Below are positions 25,805-36,689 of a stretch of 64,000 nucleotides of DNA, piece after piece. Each line of letters opens with the position of its first letter. Within the stretch, counting starts at the first letter, position 1. The notes below the pieces were generated by a model. That model saw only the letters and a program-made list of their open reading frames with translations. It did no database searches and was not told the DNA's origin. Source of the DNA: Urechis unicinctus (Eukaryota > Annelida > Polychaeta > Xenopneusta > Urechidae); contig CM067356.1 in assembly GCA_034190875.2 (NCBI GenBank), forward strand, positions 73,599,644-73,663,643, read 5' to 3'. The position numbers and the translations under genes were made by a program.

Positions 25805-26230
25805 CTATGTGTACAATGTTATTTATACATGTACATTGATAATGCCCAGCCACACATGATATATGTTAGATATGCTATCATTCCTGTGATTCCCGTCTTG
25901 TGAAACCAATTTGGTTGCTACTGCCTGATATGAACACAATTGTCACTATTTGTTAATTTGTGTGAAACATGCACATTATGCCGCAGGTTCGGCCCTCACT
26001 ACCAGCTCGTTGACGTGAACATGAATTGCGCAGAGCCTGAGGATGGTAGGCTTGAGTTATCGGCTTACGTATCTAACTTATCTGCCAGCAATGACTGGGA
26101 ACGTGACATCAAGCAGATACGAACATGCACAGGCAGTGCAGGAGGCAGCTGACCCTATTCCAGCAACAACCACATGGCTTGATGCAACTTCGTCAATGTG
26201 TTCAACCTCAATGCATCAAATTGTCGGATA
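25805..26230 (+). pseudogene. Exon relic (copy 2), probable amylase-linked C-terminal domain
   Basis: This is a homologue of 19,085-19,560 including the upstream intron-like flank. An acceptor-like gccgcag|gttc precedes the exon at about 25,987. The frame reads HYQLVDVNMNCAEPEDG, then YVSNLSASNDWERDIKQI, then TCTGSAGGS, where a TGA appears. It continues PYSSNNHMA, a second TGA, and NFVNVFNLN. Copy 1 has CGA and AGA (Arg) at these two places, so both stops are single C-to-T or A-to-T type changes at arginine codons. Pseudogene status is clear. Domain identity is not known to me. Confidence 0.55.
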
Positions 26231-26231
26231 G

Positions 26232-26720
26232 AACATTTTTAAAAAAGACAACCTATTTGATATACGTGTACGTAAAAGCGTCCATAAAGGGGGCTAAGAC
26301 GCATATTGCAAGACACCAGTAACAAAATTAGTGTAACCTACTAGGGTCATTTCATGGCTAACTACGTGCGGCCTGTGATATTTTTACTCCCACATGAAAC
26401 AAATATTTGCAAAGGCTGTTTATTGTTAAGAAGACTGAGGCAAAACTACTAGGTACCATTGACTACATAATGAACCAAAACTTATTAAAAACGTAACCAA
26501 ACAGTCAATTAACGCATAAAACGCTATCAGATTCTTCTAAGAGCTTTACCCAGTGTTTTTTTGAGGGCCTGATTTCAAAATACTTATAGATTATTCATAG
26601 TACCAGTAATATAGGAAGTAGCGATTTTAAACCACCTCTACTTATCCATACTGCACGTAAAATTATGGCTTATACAGCGCTTTCGATGTTTTTGCTCACT
26701 GCTCACTGTTGTTGATTTTA
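26232..26720. other. Flank of amylase-linked relic copy 2
   Basis: Parts of 26,360-26,540 resemble 19,510-19,690 downstream of relic copy 1 (tttgcaaa, tgttaagaagactgaggc, ttcttctaagagct versus ttcttctaagaac). The duplicated block therefore extends several hundred bases past the exon. No gene seen. Confidence 0.45.
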
Positions 26721-26744
26721 AGGGTGAGATTCAGTAAAGAGAAA

Positions 26745-27256
26745 GGCGGGTTAGGTCCAATCCCCAACGGGCCCAACTCTGCCACGTTAGTTTGCCCTCA
26801 AATTGACATGACCATAGGCCAAGGTGTCTACGCCATTCGCGGCTATCCACCACTTTGAGTCAAACAAATCATTGTCTGTTTGGCTACGCGGATAGCTCTC
26901 GTTGGCGTTCCGGAGCCCTTGGCCTCGGATTTAGCAGCGTTCCGTTGTTTTAGTTGTGGCTTAACACGTGTACGAGTTTCTGTAGCTATAGCTTCTCCTA
27001 TATTGTATTTGCATCTTACCTGTCGGATACATGGACTTTTTCACACACCTTCTAGGTCACTTTCTCACATCCACTGACAAGCTCCTCTAGGTGTTTCACT
27101 CTTTCCAGAAGGTCATTGTTCTTAGTTTCAAAATTACCCACAACGTTTCTCAGCTCGTTCTCTAAATATATCTTCTCATCATTCAGATAATCTTTATCTA
27201 GCTTCAGCTCCTTTACACAACGTTGAAGCTCAACAATAGTGCTCTTCTGTGTTCAT
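26745..27256 (-). pseudogene. Coiled-coil element ORF relic, copy 1
   Basis: Read on the minus strand from an ATG at 27,256 (MNTEEH...), one frameshift leads into a heptad-rich segment: LQRCVKELKLDKDYLNDEK, NELRNVVGNFETKNNDLLER, VKHLEELV. Further on the frame reads FDSKWWIAANG and LAYGH. The plus-strand copy at 34,611-35,020 has the same order: MNT start, LDGCVK, DYLKYDKTVLDDDLRDVV, NDDLMDQVERLVELAS, DSKRWIAANG, AYGH. Several stops and frameshifts show both are dead. I do not recognise the family. Acidic/Leu heptads predict a coiled coil, and duplication in opposite orientations points to a mobile element. Confidence 0.6.
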
Positions 27257-27551
27257 TTTACACCCAACACCCTCATTGAATCAAAAGGATGACAGACGTG
27301 GCAAATACAGCGCAATGAAATCATTCTGTGCATTGAGGTGGGTCGATATCGTTCACAGTCCGCTGGACGGTATTGAAGCAGGAGCATCCAAATTTTCTTC
27401 TGATGACTACTCATGTTTTGCCTTTTTTAAGTTGGATCACTGCGGTTTTTTTACATCGATTGGAACTGTCTGGTGTGCTTTGACAGATCTAGCCCTTATT
27501 AACCTCTTCAGAGGCGGATTTTATGGAAGCAATTTGTATCCTTCCTACTGA
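27249..27551 (+). other. Unassigned 100-codon open frame
   Basis: An open frame of 100 codons (MFILHPTPSLNQK... to ...GSNLYPSY) lies next to the start of the coiled-coil relic on the opposite strand. It has no recognisable domain, signal peptide or splice context. It may be mobile-element flank. Low confidence that it is coding. Confidence 0.15.
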
Positions 27552-27668
27552 CTGTGCTGGAACACAGCCTCGGCGCTTGGACATTTGTGAGTTTGATACA
27601 TAGTGGTTATTGAAGTAAACATGAATACACTAGCCTTTAGATTCAATAGGAATGATACCTACAAACCG

Positions 27669-27687
27669 GTGTGTGTGTGTGTGTGTA

Positions 27688-27783
<96 letters not shown>

Positions 27784-27785
27784 TA
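27669..27785. repeat. (GT)n microsatellite
   Basis: A dinucleotide GT array of about 115 bases with two gtatgt interruptions. The Cys-Val reading frame across it is an artefact. Confidence 0.97.
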
Positions 27786-27929
27786 AACATTTCGATCATT
27801 TTTATGTGTAAATTAATATATTAACCGCAAATTGCGTAACAGCAGTGATAAGCATTATATCAGCAGAGTAAATTAACCGGCGGTGTGTAGGCTCATAACA
27901 TAGCTTTCTATGATTATATATATTCACAA

Positions 27930-28132
27930 CAAAATGATGTGCGTCATTGACACTGAAAATATATCGACCTCCGTTGGACTTGTGCAATCCATCGTACACT
28001 TATCCTCTTGTGAAACATCACATGTATCACTCGAGGTTTGTATAAGTGCTGTCCTCCCGTTGCATTCTGCAAGAAGGCCACAGATGGCTAATGGGAACAT
28101 TACCACACCGTAAGGCACGGATAACAATAAAA
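27930..28132 (+). repeat. Dispersed repeat R2, copy 2
   Basis: The counterpart of 5,078-5,213, longer by several inserted blocks. It ends with gaacattaccacaccg, then aaggcacggataac. No coding sequence recognised. Confidence 0.6.
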
Positions 28133-28671
28133 TCCTCTAAGACGTAAGACATACTAGCTCTATGACAATCAAGATCTGAACTAACTAGTAGCATAAATAT
28201 TCCAGATAATACAATCATAGTGTGGCATTCTGTTGGCGGTATAATAGTGTTAGTATACACACTATGAAACTTACGAATGTATGCCAACAATGGCAGTTCG
28301 TATATGCATAGCAATTAGACATTCTCCGTGTATTTTATGTGCTGCAATTCAAATGGTACTTGTTTTGCGTTAGCAAGTCAAATATATTACACGAAAATGG
28401 CTGCAAAAAGTGGTTATTCTTTCAGAGAATATTTAACTAGTGCATTTTTGAAGCATCATTTTTTGTGATGTGAAGGGTTTGTAATAACCATTATCCGTAA
28501 AATTCATTATATTTACGTGGTATATAATGTGAATTTGGATGTGTATTTTTAGTTGTTGAAGCAGACGTCTATTAATGCAACGATATTTGCGGTACAGGAA
28601 ACTTAACGATCAATGTCAAGAAATTATTTGTCACTATGATGATAGCCTTAATAGACAACATCGCATGATAA

Positions 28672-28970
28672 TCCATTTATTTACCTATCAAGGCAAACAG
28701 ATAAACAGTTAAGCATTGAATAGCAGTTGTTTTATGAAAAGGGGCATGTTTAGAATAACATTGGCCAATCAATAACTAAGCACTCAATATGTGTTCCGAT
28801 TATAGCATAAAACATTTCTAATGTTTAAGCACGCCCATTCATTTATTTTTCCTAACTAGGCAAACAGATATGCATTTTAGTATTCAATTGCAGTTTTTTT
28901 TAAAGGGGCATGTTTAGATTAACAATGGCCAAACAATAACGAAACACTCCCTTTGTGTTCTGTTTATTCA
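28672..28970 (+). repeat. Tandem duplication of about 165 bp
   Basis: Positions 28,672-28,803 and 28,838-28,970 share catttattt, ggcaaacagata, agtattcaat/agcattgaat, aaaggggcatgtttaga and ggccaa.caataac. They form a diverged direct pair in otherwise anonymous AT-rich DNA. Confidence 0.75.
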
Positions 28971-29204
28971 ACAGACCCTGTGAAAACTATGAAGTATTTT
29001 TTCCACAAAATGCACAGTTGTTTATGAGTGATGAGCACTTGATCTGGTAATGTTCTATTATCTCATGCTGATCTTAGTTCTGCAGCTAAAACAGGATATG
29101 ACTTTTTTTATCAATTTGATAATAAATATTCAAAAGACAAGCTTTAGACTACTACTCACATGGCCATGACTTTACTTACTTGCTCACCGAGGCAGCTTCT
29201 GTCC

Positions 29205-29370
29205 ACCACAATCCCAACACCTAATCCACACCCCCTTGAGGTCTGGTGTAGATTAGTTTTACAGGCTTGTCTTAAGTGGTGAATAATATGGGGCTACCTG
29301 TTTTCGGTGGGTTGCGACTGTGTCGGTTCGATTTCACCTAGGCCGAAGGCTGGGATTGTGGTCAAGTCAA
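29205..29370. repeat. Foldback element, possibly SINE-like
   Basis: The left arm accacaatcccaacacct near 29,206 pairs with the right arm aggctgggattgtggt near 29,346. The interior holds gtcggttcgatttcacc, close to a Pol III B-box (GGTTCGANTCC). A convincing A-box is not seen. A small non-autonomous element is my best guess. Confidence 0.35.
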
Positions 29371-30250
29371 TCAGCTGGGTAGTGACATGCCCTAGGATTA
29401 TCTATAGCATAAATATTAGTATATGTGTAGTTCCGGCATAACATTCATCCATCTATTGGTGTTAGTTCATTGATTCCTCACAGAACACTTTTAGCATGTC
29501 TTGTCAGGTTAAGTTGTTCTTTAAGAGTTCATCTGGCTGGGAATATATAAATGTTTTCTTGGGAGAGTCGTTTTTTCAGTGTCCATCATTGGTACTGGGG
29601 TGAAACTGAAGTTGTATATGGTTATGAATCGCACGACGAAATGTATGCCCATTTATTCAATTAGGGAACCAAACGCCCAGGACGAACCTCGCGAAGAACT
29701 AAACGTCTGGGGCGAAACGTCATGGGCGAAACGTCTTGGGAAAAACTTCTGGATACCGTGCAGATATTTTAACTTTTTGCATGACATTGGATTGGAGTTA
29801 GTCCGTAGATTCCTCATGGGGCGTTTGTAGCTGGTCTCATCGGGTATCATAAGTTGGAAAGGGTTGGGCCATATTTTTGTTTTATTGTAAATCATTAAGT
29901 TTTCTGTCACATATAACTAGAATTTTCCGATTCATATAATACATTAGGCTAATATAACAACTTCAACAGATATTGCATTAATAACATGTGAATATAAATG
30001 CATAAATTATCAATTCAGTCTTAATCATTTGTTATTCTATCGATTAGATACATTCAGTCGTCAAATAAATGTAATCTATTTCATAGACTGTAATGTTATT
30101 TGATGAATTGTCCTTAATAACAAATCAATTCATTAATCATTCAATGTTCAATCAGAGAAATATTTGCATCACATTTCAACATCATGTATCATTGTGAAAA
30201 TATTTGATCAAAAATGTCAAAACCTTAAACTCATAAACATTGAGTCCTTA
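29371..30250. other. Intergenic, nothing recognised
   Basis: There is a short gggcgaaacgtc direct repeat at about 29,710-29,740. Otherwise this is AT-rich anonymous DNA. Confidence 0.45.
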
Positions 30251-30254
30251 ATAA

Positions 30255-30780
30255 ATTAATACACATCATGGACATCAATGTGGCTTTCTGCTTCTCGATT
30301 GGAATATATATGATCTAATAACGTTTCGTTGTCAGTTGCATGTACTTTGGCATATTGTTGAAAACCATATCCGTTCATCAGAGTTACCATTGAGGCGTTG
30401 CCACACGGTAAAAGTTTTTTCCATATCGTGTACGAAACAGCTCATAGGTTTCGATGGTTTTCGGTAAACAATATACGAGATTTGGAAGTGTCTATGGTAA
30501 CAATAGTTGACTAAACTCCAGTAACCTTTTTCTTATCTTGTGCTTTTGGTTGCAGTCCATGCTGGCAATTATGATCAGTCTGTGATGGAATGTTTCCTCG
30601 AAAAGCAATGTAACCATACATTTTGCAAGAGAGAGTCTATATCATGCCGAGGAGGGAGACATGTTTCTGTGAAACACATTACATCTCTTTTGGCGAGAAT
30701 TTCCTTTTCGTCTGGGCATTCGATATCAACCATTGTATCGAAGAAATGTCTTATGTTAAAATGGCCAACCGTCAATCATT
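30255..30780 (-). pseudogene. EEP-type endonuclease relic of a mobile element
   Basis: On the minus strand the right end reads HFNIRHFFDTMVDIECPDEK and then KRDVMCFTETCLPP. This is the N-terminal pattern of an exonuclease-endonuclease-phosphatase domain, where the E of FTETWL is a metal ligand. About 300 bp on, the frame reads GFQQYAKVHATDNETLLDHI, then YSNREAE and DVHDVY, matching the C-terminal T..TLLDHIY.N...DVHD region of such nucleases. The middle has stops. Nucleases of this kind are encoded by non-LTR retrotransposons and by Helitron-like elements; I cannot decide which. It is non-functional as assembled. Confidence 0.65.
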
Positions 30781-31109
30781 ATGGGTAGCTCGGTGAAATA
30801 AGTACCATCAATTGCCTCACATGATGTGTGGCGCTTGTACTATGTGGATGAGAGGATTTGGTTCAATAGGTGCAACATCATCTTGTGACCCGCAATCTAA
30901 TTGACATCATCAGTGACTTTGCTATATGGACCATTTGCGTTTTGATTGTGGTTTGCATGGCCTGCCAATCATTGGCCGGGCTATATTACTGGCTTGTTCC
31001 AGAGTTTCGTCCCTCACCTCTTGGCATTGAGTCTGTGTAATGTGGGTGATGGTTTTATGCTGAAGGAATTCATATTGTGGAGAAAGTGGTCATTGGCAAT
31101 TCCATATTG

Positions 31110-31900
31110 GTTTACTGGGGAACAGCTGCAGGATAGATATGCGGCATGTAGATGTGGAGGCTAATTTGACACACTTGTTCCTGAAAGGCGTAGTATGACA
31201 TTGAGCGGTAACTGTATGGCCTGGGGTCAAAGTCTCCATTCCAAGAAATTTCAGACCTCAGCTTCAGGATCTGAGCGTTGACAGGCGATCCATTAAGCTG
31301 TTTGTCTGATGGAAGGTTTGGAAGGCCAGACACTTTGTAATCTACAAGTGCACAGAGCAAAGCACACATGTGCTTACAGTGGGCCTCTGGGTCCACACCT
31401 GCACACAATCACACTGGCACTTCTGTATAGCGCCACACCAACCTTATATTCCACAGACTTCCTAATCTGCGCACAGCATCGACCAATGATGAAAACTTTG
31501 TAATAGTAATGGACAGAGGTAGCTCGCAAGGGAACTGAAAAATGATTCCGCTTAAAGTCCCTTTGCATCTTTGTTAAGTTCTTTATTGACGGAGCGGAGA
31601 TATGCAGCCACCTGGGCCATATCAATGCAAGGTGGCAGGGTGTCCCTATACCTGATAATACACAAACATAGTAAGCCTAGAACACACATGCATATTCAAC
31701 TTCTTATTTTTTACTCAAACAAATACAGAGGTAATGTGATTACTGATAATCATTCATAACTGATAATTTATCAGTAATAAAAATACACTGGTATAAACTG
31801 GTAAGCCTACAAATAATCAATCAGGTTGTGTTGATGTGGTATACCTGGCCAACATCTTCTACTCCGTTGAAGTTGTTGTTGCGATCATAAGCTTCAAGCC
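31110..31900 (-). pseudogene. SWIM-like zinc-binding element gene relic
   Basis: On the minus strand at 31,352-31,415 the sequence encodes CDC in one frame and AHCKHMCALLCALVDYK in the next. Together this is a C-x-C...C-x-H SWIM-type zinc motif broken by a small frameshift. It is followed by LPNLPSDKQ and DFDPRP. Upstream (31,560-31,660) the same strand reads TLPPCIDMAQVAAYLRSVNK, and 31,860-31,900 reads LFGRLEAYDRNNNFNGVEDV. From memory, SWIM motifs of the CKHVCALL kind sit upstream of a YqaJ-like nuclease in many invertebrate element genes. I see no YqaJ motif here, so the nuclease link is inference. Confidence 0.5.
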
Positions 31901-31904
31901 TGCC

Positions 31905-32950
31905 GAAAAGATGGCAACACTTTAATAAACCACAACATTATTGACTGGGTTACGCACGTGGTGATTACCAGCTGCTTCCTAATAATCCACATACCCAGGC
32001 TTCTGCTTGTATATAACTAGGTAGAAATGGTGGAGGTGAAAAGAGGAAACACTAACCCGGTGTTCTTGTTGATTATAAAACAACTTCAGCAGATTATTGG
32101 ATCGAAGGGAAACCGAAATGGCGTAAAAACAATTAATACGAAAGGAGCAGGGTGATTGCATGCAAGGAACTGGGTCAGATTTGGGAGTCATTCCAACGTA
32201 AACACAGAATATTCGGATCGAGAAAACGATTACAACTGACCTTTCAATTAGTTAATTTTTTCTTCCACTAAGTTTCACATTTGGCCTCTTCAGCTCTATT
32301 TTTAATTACTGTATGGTCAGACGGCCGTACTTATCCATAAGTGATGATTTTTTTCGGAGGATATCCACGAAAGGTTTCGATGAAAAATACTCAGTCTTCT
32401 ATGTACTCCGTGTGTATTACACCTCTGGAAGCGGGCAAAGGACCACATCGCTCCTTGGCGCCGTGTAGCGGTCTCTCTTTGGGCGCGCGTCTATGGGTGA
32501 TGTACGAAGAAAATTGGTGTGAATATTACAATGGCCTGTGTTTGTTTGGCTTTCGGTGGGAAATCGCGAGCTCCACCAAATTATGTTGCATTGTGGCAGT
32601 CGGCCATTTTGAGGTTTTGAACAAAGTTTCTTGACTCGTTGCACTTTCGTAATAAAACTTAACAATTATACAATACTGTATTAATAGAAACAGTACTCGT
32701 GTCCAATTTTATGGCCTTGAGGGCTTTTGTAAGTTTTTAGCGAGTTTTGACATCGGAACCTTAGAAATTTCGCAGGCGGCTCTTCGCTTATGCAACGCGG
32801 TTGTAAGAGATCAAAAGTAGTAAACAGCGCGAGGGCTGTCAGAGGCGAAGTTTCATTGCCTACCTAACACCTAGCAAGCGACCACAATATATTGAGCAAA
32901 AGGCACCCACGACAGCGCATGAAAATGTGTAGTATATAAACTGGGGGTGC
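31905..32950. other. Unassigned stretch between element relics
   Basis: Frames at 32,341-32,634 (+) and 32,417-32,665 (-) overlap each other and neither shows a domain I know. The stretch may be flank or 5' part of the SWIM-type element on the minus strand. Confidence 0.3.
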
Positions 32951-32954
32951 TGGG

Positions 32955-33712
32955 GCATTCATTAATCTCGCCCTCGTCAGTCATCAGGATCGAGTACATC
33001 TTTGGGCGTAGACCAACATACTTCTTGATGGGCACACAGCGACACTCCTCTTCATCTTTCCTAGCACCTCCTTCTTTACGTTAAGGAACAAGGGACGAGA
33101 CGGATCATAATTGCTGGTATCAAAGAGGTCACTATCTTATTCTATGTCTGCGTACGCGTCAGCTGTGCGGTTCTCCAGAAGCAGCGAGTCCGTGTCTGTG
33201 TATAGCAGGTCAAGGTCTCTATCATATATGGACTTCATTGTGTTATAATAGAAGTTGTATATCAGGTGCTTGGAGAGGTCGAGTATGCACATGCCTACAT
33301 ACACCGGACGATTTAACACTAAGTTGGTCTTGTGCATATGCAGGGCAGCCAGGTCATTATCGAATGTCGAGCATAGGTGGGATTGGCCGCAAGCCTGCAT
33401 ATTTTTCCTCTTCTGCCGAGGGCACAATCTTGACGTCGACGCGCCTTCTGAGACTCTCGATAGTTTTACCAAACGCAAGAGTTGTTCATCAGGTACAGGT
33501 CCTTCTCAAAGTCGCTGGTGGCCACTTACGCAGGTCCGTGTTCATGCAAATGTAAGGTTCTATCCAGGGCCTCAGATTGAATGCTATCTTGGTAAGCCTT
33601 ATTCCAAGAGATAGGTAAAGCTTGAGATTCCTGTAGTGGACCACATACTTCTCTTTATTGCGCAGGTTGGGTACCAGCTTCTCAACTCCATTTACGGTGC
33701 TCTCCAATACAG
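32955..33712 (-). pseudogene. Family B DNA polymerase relic, Polinton/Maverick type
   Basis: The minus strand carries consecutive pieces of a protein-primed family B polymerase in three frames. At 33,490-33,707 there is VPNLRNKEKYVVHYRNLKLY, then a W-EPYI-NT--R segment. At 33,360-33,485 there is FGKT-ES--RRVDVKIV. At 33,137-33,360 there is PVYVGMCILDLSKHLIYNFY, then the palm motif C, LLYTDTDSLL, at about 33,183-33,210. At 32,970-33,060 there is KKYVGLRPKMYSILM in yet another frame. The order and spacing fit the Polinton/Maverick and related animal dsDNA-element polymerases. At least three frameshifts plus stops make it dead. I see no retroviral-type integrase, capsid or terminal repeats nearby, so only a fragment remains. 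Confidence 0.8.
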
Positions 33713-33919
33713 CTGCGAGTTGGTGTAAGATAGACTACGCACTCGCATCACAAATTATGTAATCAAACAGAGAGACAATTATGTGGTCGTCCGAGGGTTT
33801 ATCACACCTTTCGAATTGGCTGCAGTTTTGTAACACGTGGTAGTGCTTCACAAGCATCAATGTCAGTAGTATCAATCCAAATATAACTTGCCATATAGAC
33901 TTATGTATACAACATCAGT

Positions 33920-34512
33920 ATGAAAAAACAACCATCCATTTCTACGGCACCGTTAACTCCGGAGCTGCCTATGAGAATCCAGGGTACTTCTATCGGCGGA
34001 ATAAAATACCGTGGGAAAGAAATTGAAAATTTTGGTGCTATGTACAAGAAATATTGGCAGGCAATGGACGTAGTGCTTTAGTTACTGTTGGTATGTGTCT
34101 TGGCGCAAGTGGTGTAGGTATAATGTCTGTAGTAGTTGACATTCCTATTGCCACAGTGTTGGGTGTTACTGGAGCAACTTTAGGGCTACTTGGAATTGCT
34201 GGAAAATTCTTCAGTCGGCGACTGGCCATCAAGGTGAAAAAACATGATCAGATCCGCATTCTAGCGCCGGGTAAAATGAATATCATTGCTGACATTGTAT
34301 TGACAGCACTTGAAGATTGTAATATCTCGGATCACAAGTTTAAACTCATTTCAGCTGAGGTCACAAAATATTCTCAAATAAAGGGCGAAATTAAGGGTAG
34401 ATCTGTAATAGCGCACCAGTCTGTTTCAATTGATGAAAAAAGACAAAGCATTGGAAGGTATCAGACAAAAATTGGGTGGTTCTTTACCATTAAGCAGACT
34501 GAATCATATTGA
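33920..34512 (+). pseudogene. Small membrane-protein ORF of a multi-copy element family (one frameshift)
   Basis: An ATG at 33,920 opens a 53-codon frame (...ELPMRIQGTSIGGIKYRG...) that ends at 34,081. From about 34,048 the next frame is open to 34,512. It reads GRSALVTVGMCLGASGVGI, then a Gly/Val/Ala-rich pair of predicted membrane helices, then the basic stretch FFSRRLAIKVKKHDQIRILA, and a C-terminal part with ISDHKFKLISAEVTKYSQIK. I recall similar proteins (KHDEI..LA..KLNTI.....IS.EEF.LI..EVEKY..MK) as high-copy families in cnidarian and mollusc genomes. Function is unknown to me. It lies divergently next to the polymerase relic and just upstream of the coiled-coil relic, suggesting one element. 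One frameshift only: recently dead, or an assembly error. Confidence 0.6.
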
Positions 34513-34610
34513 CCCGCCTCAATACATAATTTCAAATAATTTTAAATGTGTAGACATTTGTAGACTGTTAATACCGATCTTTTGAATAACCGAGGGTATA
34601 AGGTATAGAA

Positions 34611-35020
34611 ATGAACACCGTTGCTGTACTTGACGGTTGTGTTAAATAGTTGAAGTGAGATATAGATTATCTTAAATACGATAAAACAGTTCTGGATGAC
34701 GATCTGAGAGATGTTGTCGTTGCTATGGAGACTAATTACGATGACCTAGTGGAACTGAAGGACATGGTGAAAAATCTGGAGGTTAAAAACGATGATCTTA
34801 TGGATCAAGTGGAACGTTTAGTGGAGCTTGCTAGCAAGTTTCACACTTGTGATTCAAAGAGATGGATAGCCGCGAACGGCTGACACACCTTTGCCTATGG
34901 GCACACTAGTTTACCTACAAATAGCATGCCATAGCGATGAGAGGTGGTGGGTCAGAACCGCATCAGCCCTATTTGAGGGGTCGGGTTCGAGGCGCCTTTC
35001 TCTTAACTTAGGGTGAGCAA
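34611..35020 (+). pseudogene. Coiled-coil element ORF relic, copy 2
   Basis: It starts at an ATG (MNTVAVLDGCVK), then TAG and TGA interrupt it. It continues DYLKYDKTVLDDDLRDVVVA, VELKDMVKNLEVKNDDLMDQ, VERLVELASKFHTCDSKRW, IAANG. Past the coding part, ttcgaggcgcctttctctta matches the distal flank of copy 1 (cccgcctttctctttactga). The homology therefore covers the ORF and the element end. It lies 100 bp after the membrane-protein ORF on the same strand. Confidence 0.6.
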
Positions 35021-35509
35021 ACATCTTGTATAAGCTGCCAATGAGGGAATAGAGTCGATAACTGGCGGTGCGCCAGAATCCCCAGTTCATATACTACTGT
35101 TCAGCCAAGCGTCGAATATATAGGTTTAGGTTACACATGAATGGACTTGGTATCTGCGTTTGAATAGGAAGGCTAACATATTAAACCGGGTCTCTTTACC
35201 TGCCCTTCTTGAACGCTTCCTCTTTGCTCCTCGGTTGGTATTCTGGTACAGAAAAACATTCCTAGCGCTTCGTCTGCTAAAAGAGCAGAATATAAGTTGT
35301 TTCACTCCAACGAGGTATGTGAACATTTTGCATAAGCTCGTTTTTATATGCTAGAGTTTGATTAATTCGAGAGATCCACGCATTACTTTATGTTATTACT
35401 TGCATGAACTGCTGACCTGCACATAAAAGAATGATGAAATTCTCACATACTTCTGGAAATATTTCAATATTTTCGTATTGCGCGGCTAATATCTGCAACC
35501 ACATGAACC

Positions 35510-35970
35510 AACAACAACCCCACATTGACGATCGCCCGACATCGACAAACACCCCTACATCAGCCGCCGTCCATACATCTACCACCACAACCCATTGACC
35601 ATCATCCCACATCGTCCATCACCACCACACAATGACCACCACCGCATATCGACCTACATCCCACATCGACTACCTCATCCCACATCGACTATCACCCCGA
35701 ATCGACCATCACCACCCCACATCGCCCATCACCCCCCATCGACCACCATCCCACATCGACCTACATCCCACATCGACCACCACCCCACATCGGCCGCAGC
35801 CCCCATCGACCACCACCACCCAATGACGACCACCCAACATCAACCGCCGTCCAAGAATCCACCACCACCACCCGCTGACCATTTCCCCACATCCACTACT
35901 ATTCCACATCGATCACCATCCCACATCGACCATCACCCCCCCACATCGATCACCGTCCGAACGTCAAACA
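35510..35970. repeat. Degenerate ccacatcgacca array
   Basis: The + strand is C/A-rich with variable units of about 12-18 bp around catcccacatcgaccaccac. Pro/His/Thr frames on + and Trp/Gly/Val frames on - are products of the repeat. Confidence 0.88.
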
Positions 35971-35974
35971 CCAC

Positions 35975-36680
35975 ATTATAATGACCACTACTTCACCCAA
36001 AACCTTCAGCTTACATAAACCGCCCTCATACATCAACCACGACTGCACAATGTCACCAAGACGCGCGTTTTTCTCTTCAATAACATTATTCCCTTCCTTT
36101 GAATACTCGCGTTAAAGGGTGTGCCGCCTAAATGTAGCAAGCCATGGTGCCAGTATTGCCCTCTCGTCCGAGCGCAAGCCGTGTTCACCCGTCAGTATGA
36201 GCCGAGAATGCAGAACTTGACACGGTGCCACGAAAATATATGTATGTATAAATTTATGTACCTACGTTTACCCTTTCTTTGGTTCGCGGTACAGGACGCA
36301 ATATTAAAAATTGTTTCGAAATTATTTTTTTCAAAAAGCTCATCAAAAAAGTGGAAAAATATTATCTCGCATATCTCCGTGGATAAGGGTTAGACCTTGG
36401 TATTAGTCGAAATGTCAACTAAAGTTTTATGAATATTTCGAGCGTCCACATCAAATACCAACTAACTTCCACATCCATCCCACATCGGTAATTGCCCCAT
36501 CGACATCAACCCCATTTATCATTTTTGCATAATGCTTTCGCCGAGTCATCTTCGTCGACCTGGTCGGGAAGCGGATTACCTGAAGAAATGGGGGAAAATA
36601 CACGTGTCAAGACGGTGTATAAAGGATTCCATTGATGACAACTTAAGAGATCGACTGAGTGCATCAATTGGTTAAGAAAT
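35975..36680. other. Intergenic, nothing recognised
   Basis: AT-rich DNA between two simple-sequence tracts. The 90-codon frame at 36,121-36,393 (+) has no recognisable domain. Confidence 0.4.
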
Positions 36681-36689
36681 GAGTTATCA

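Noticed and set aside
27603..27824. Cys-Val repeat frame
   Set aside because: Product of the (GT)n microsatellite.
35595..35981. Pro/His/Thr-rich 128-codon frame
   Set aside because: The degenerate ccacatcgacca array explains it; similar quality frames exist on the other strand.
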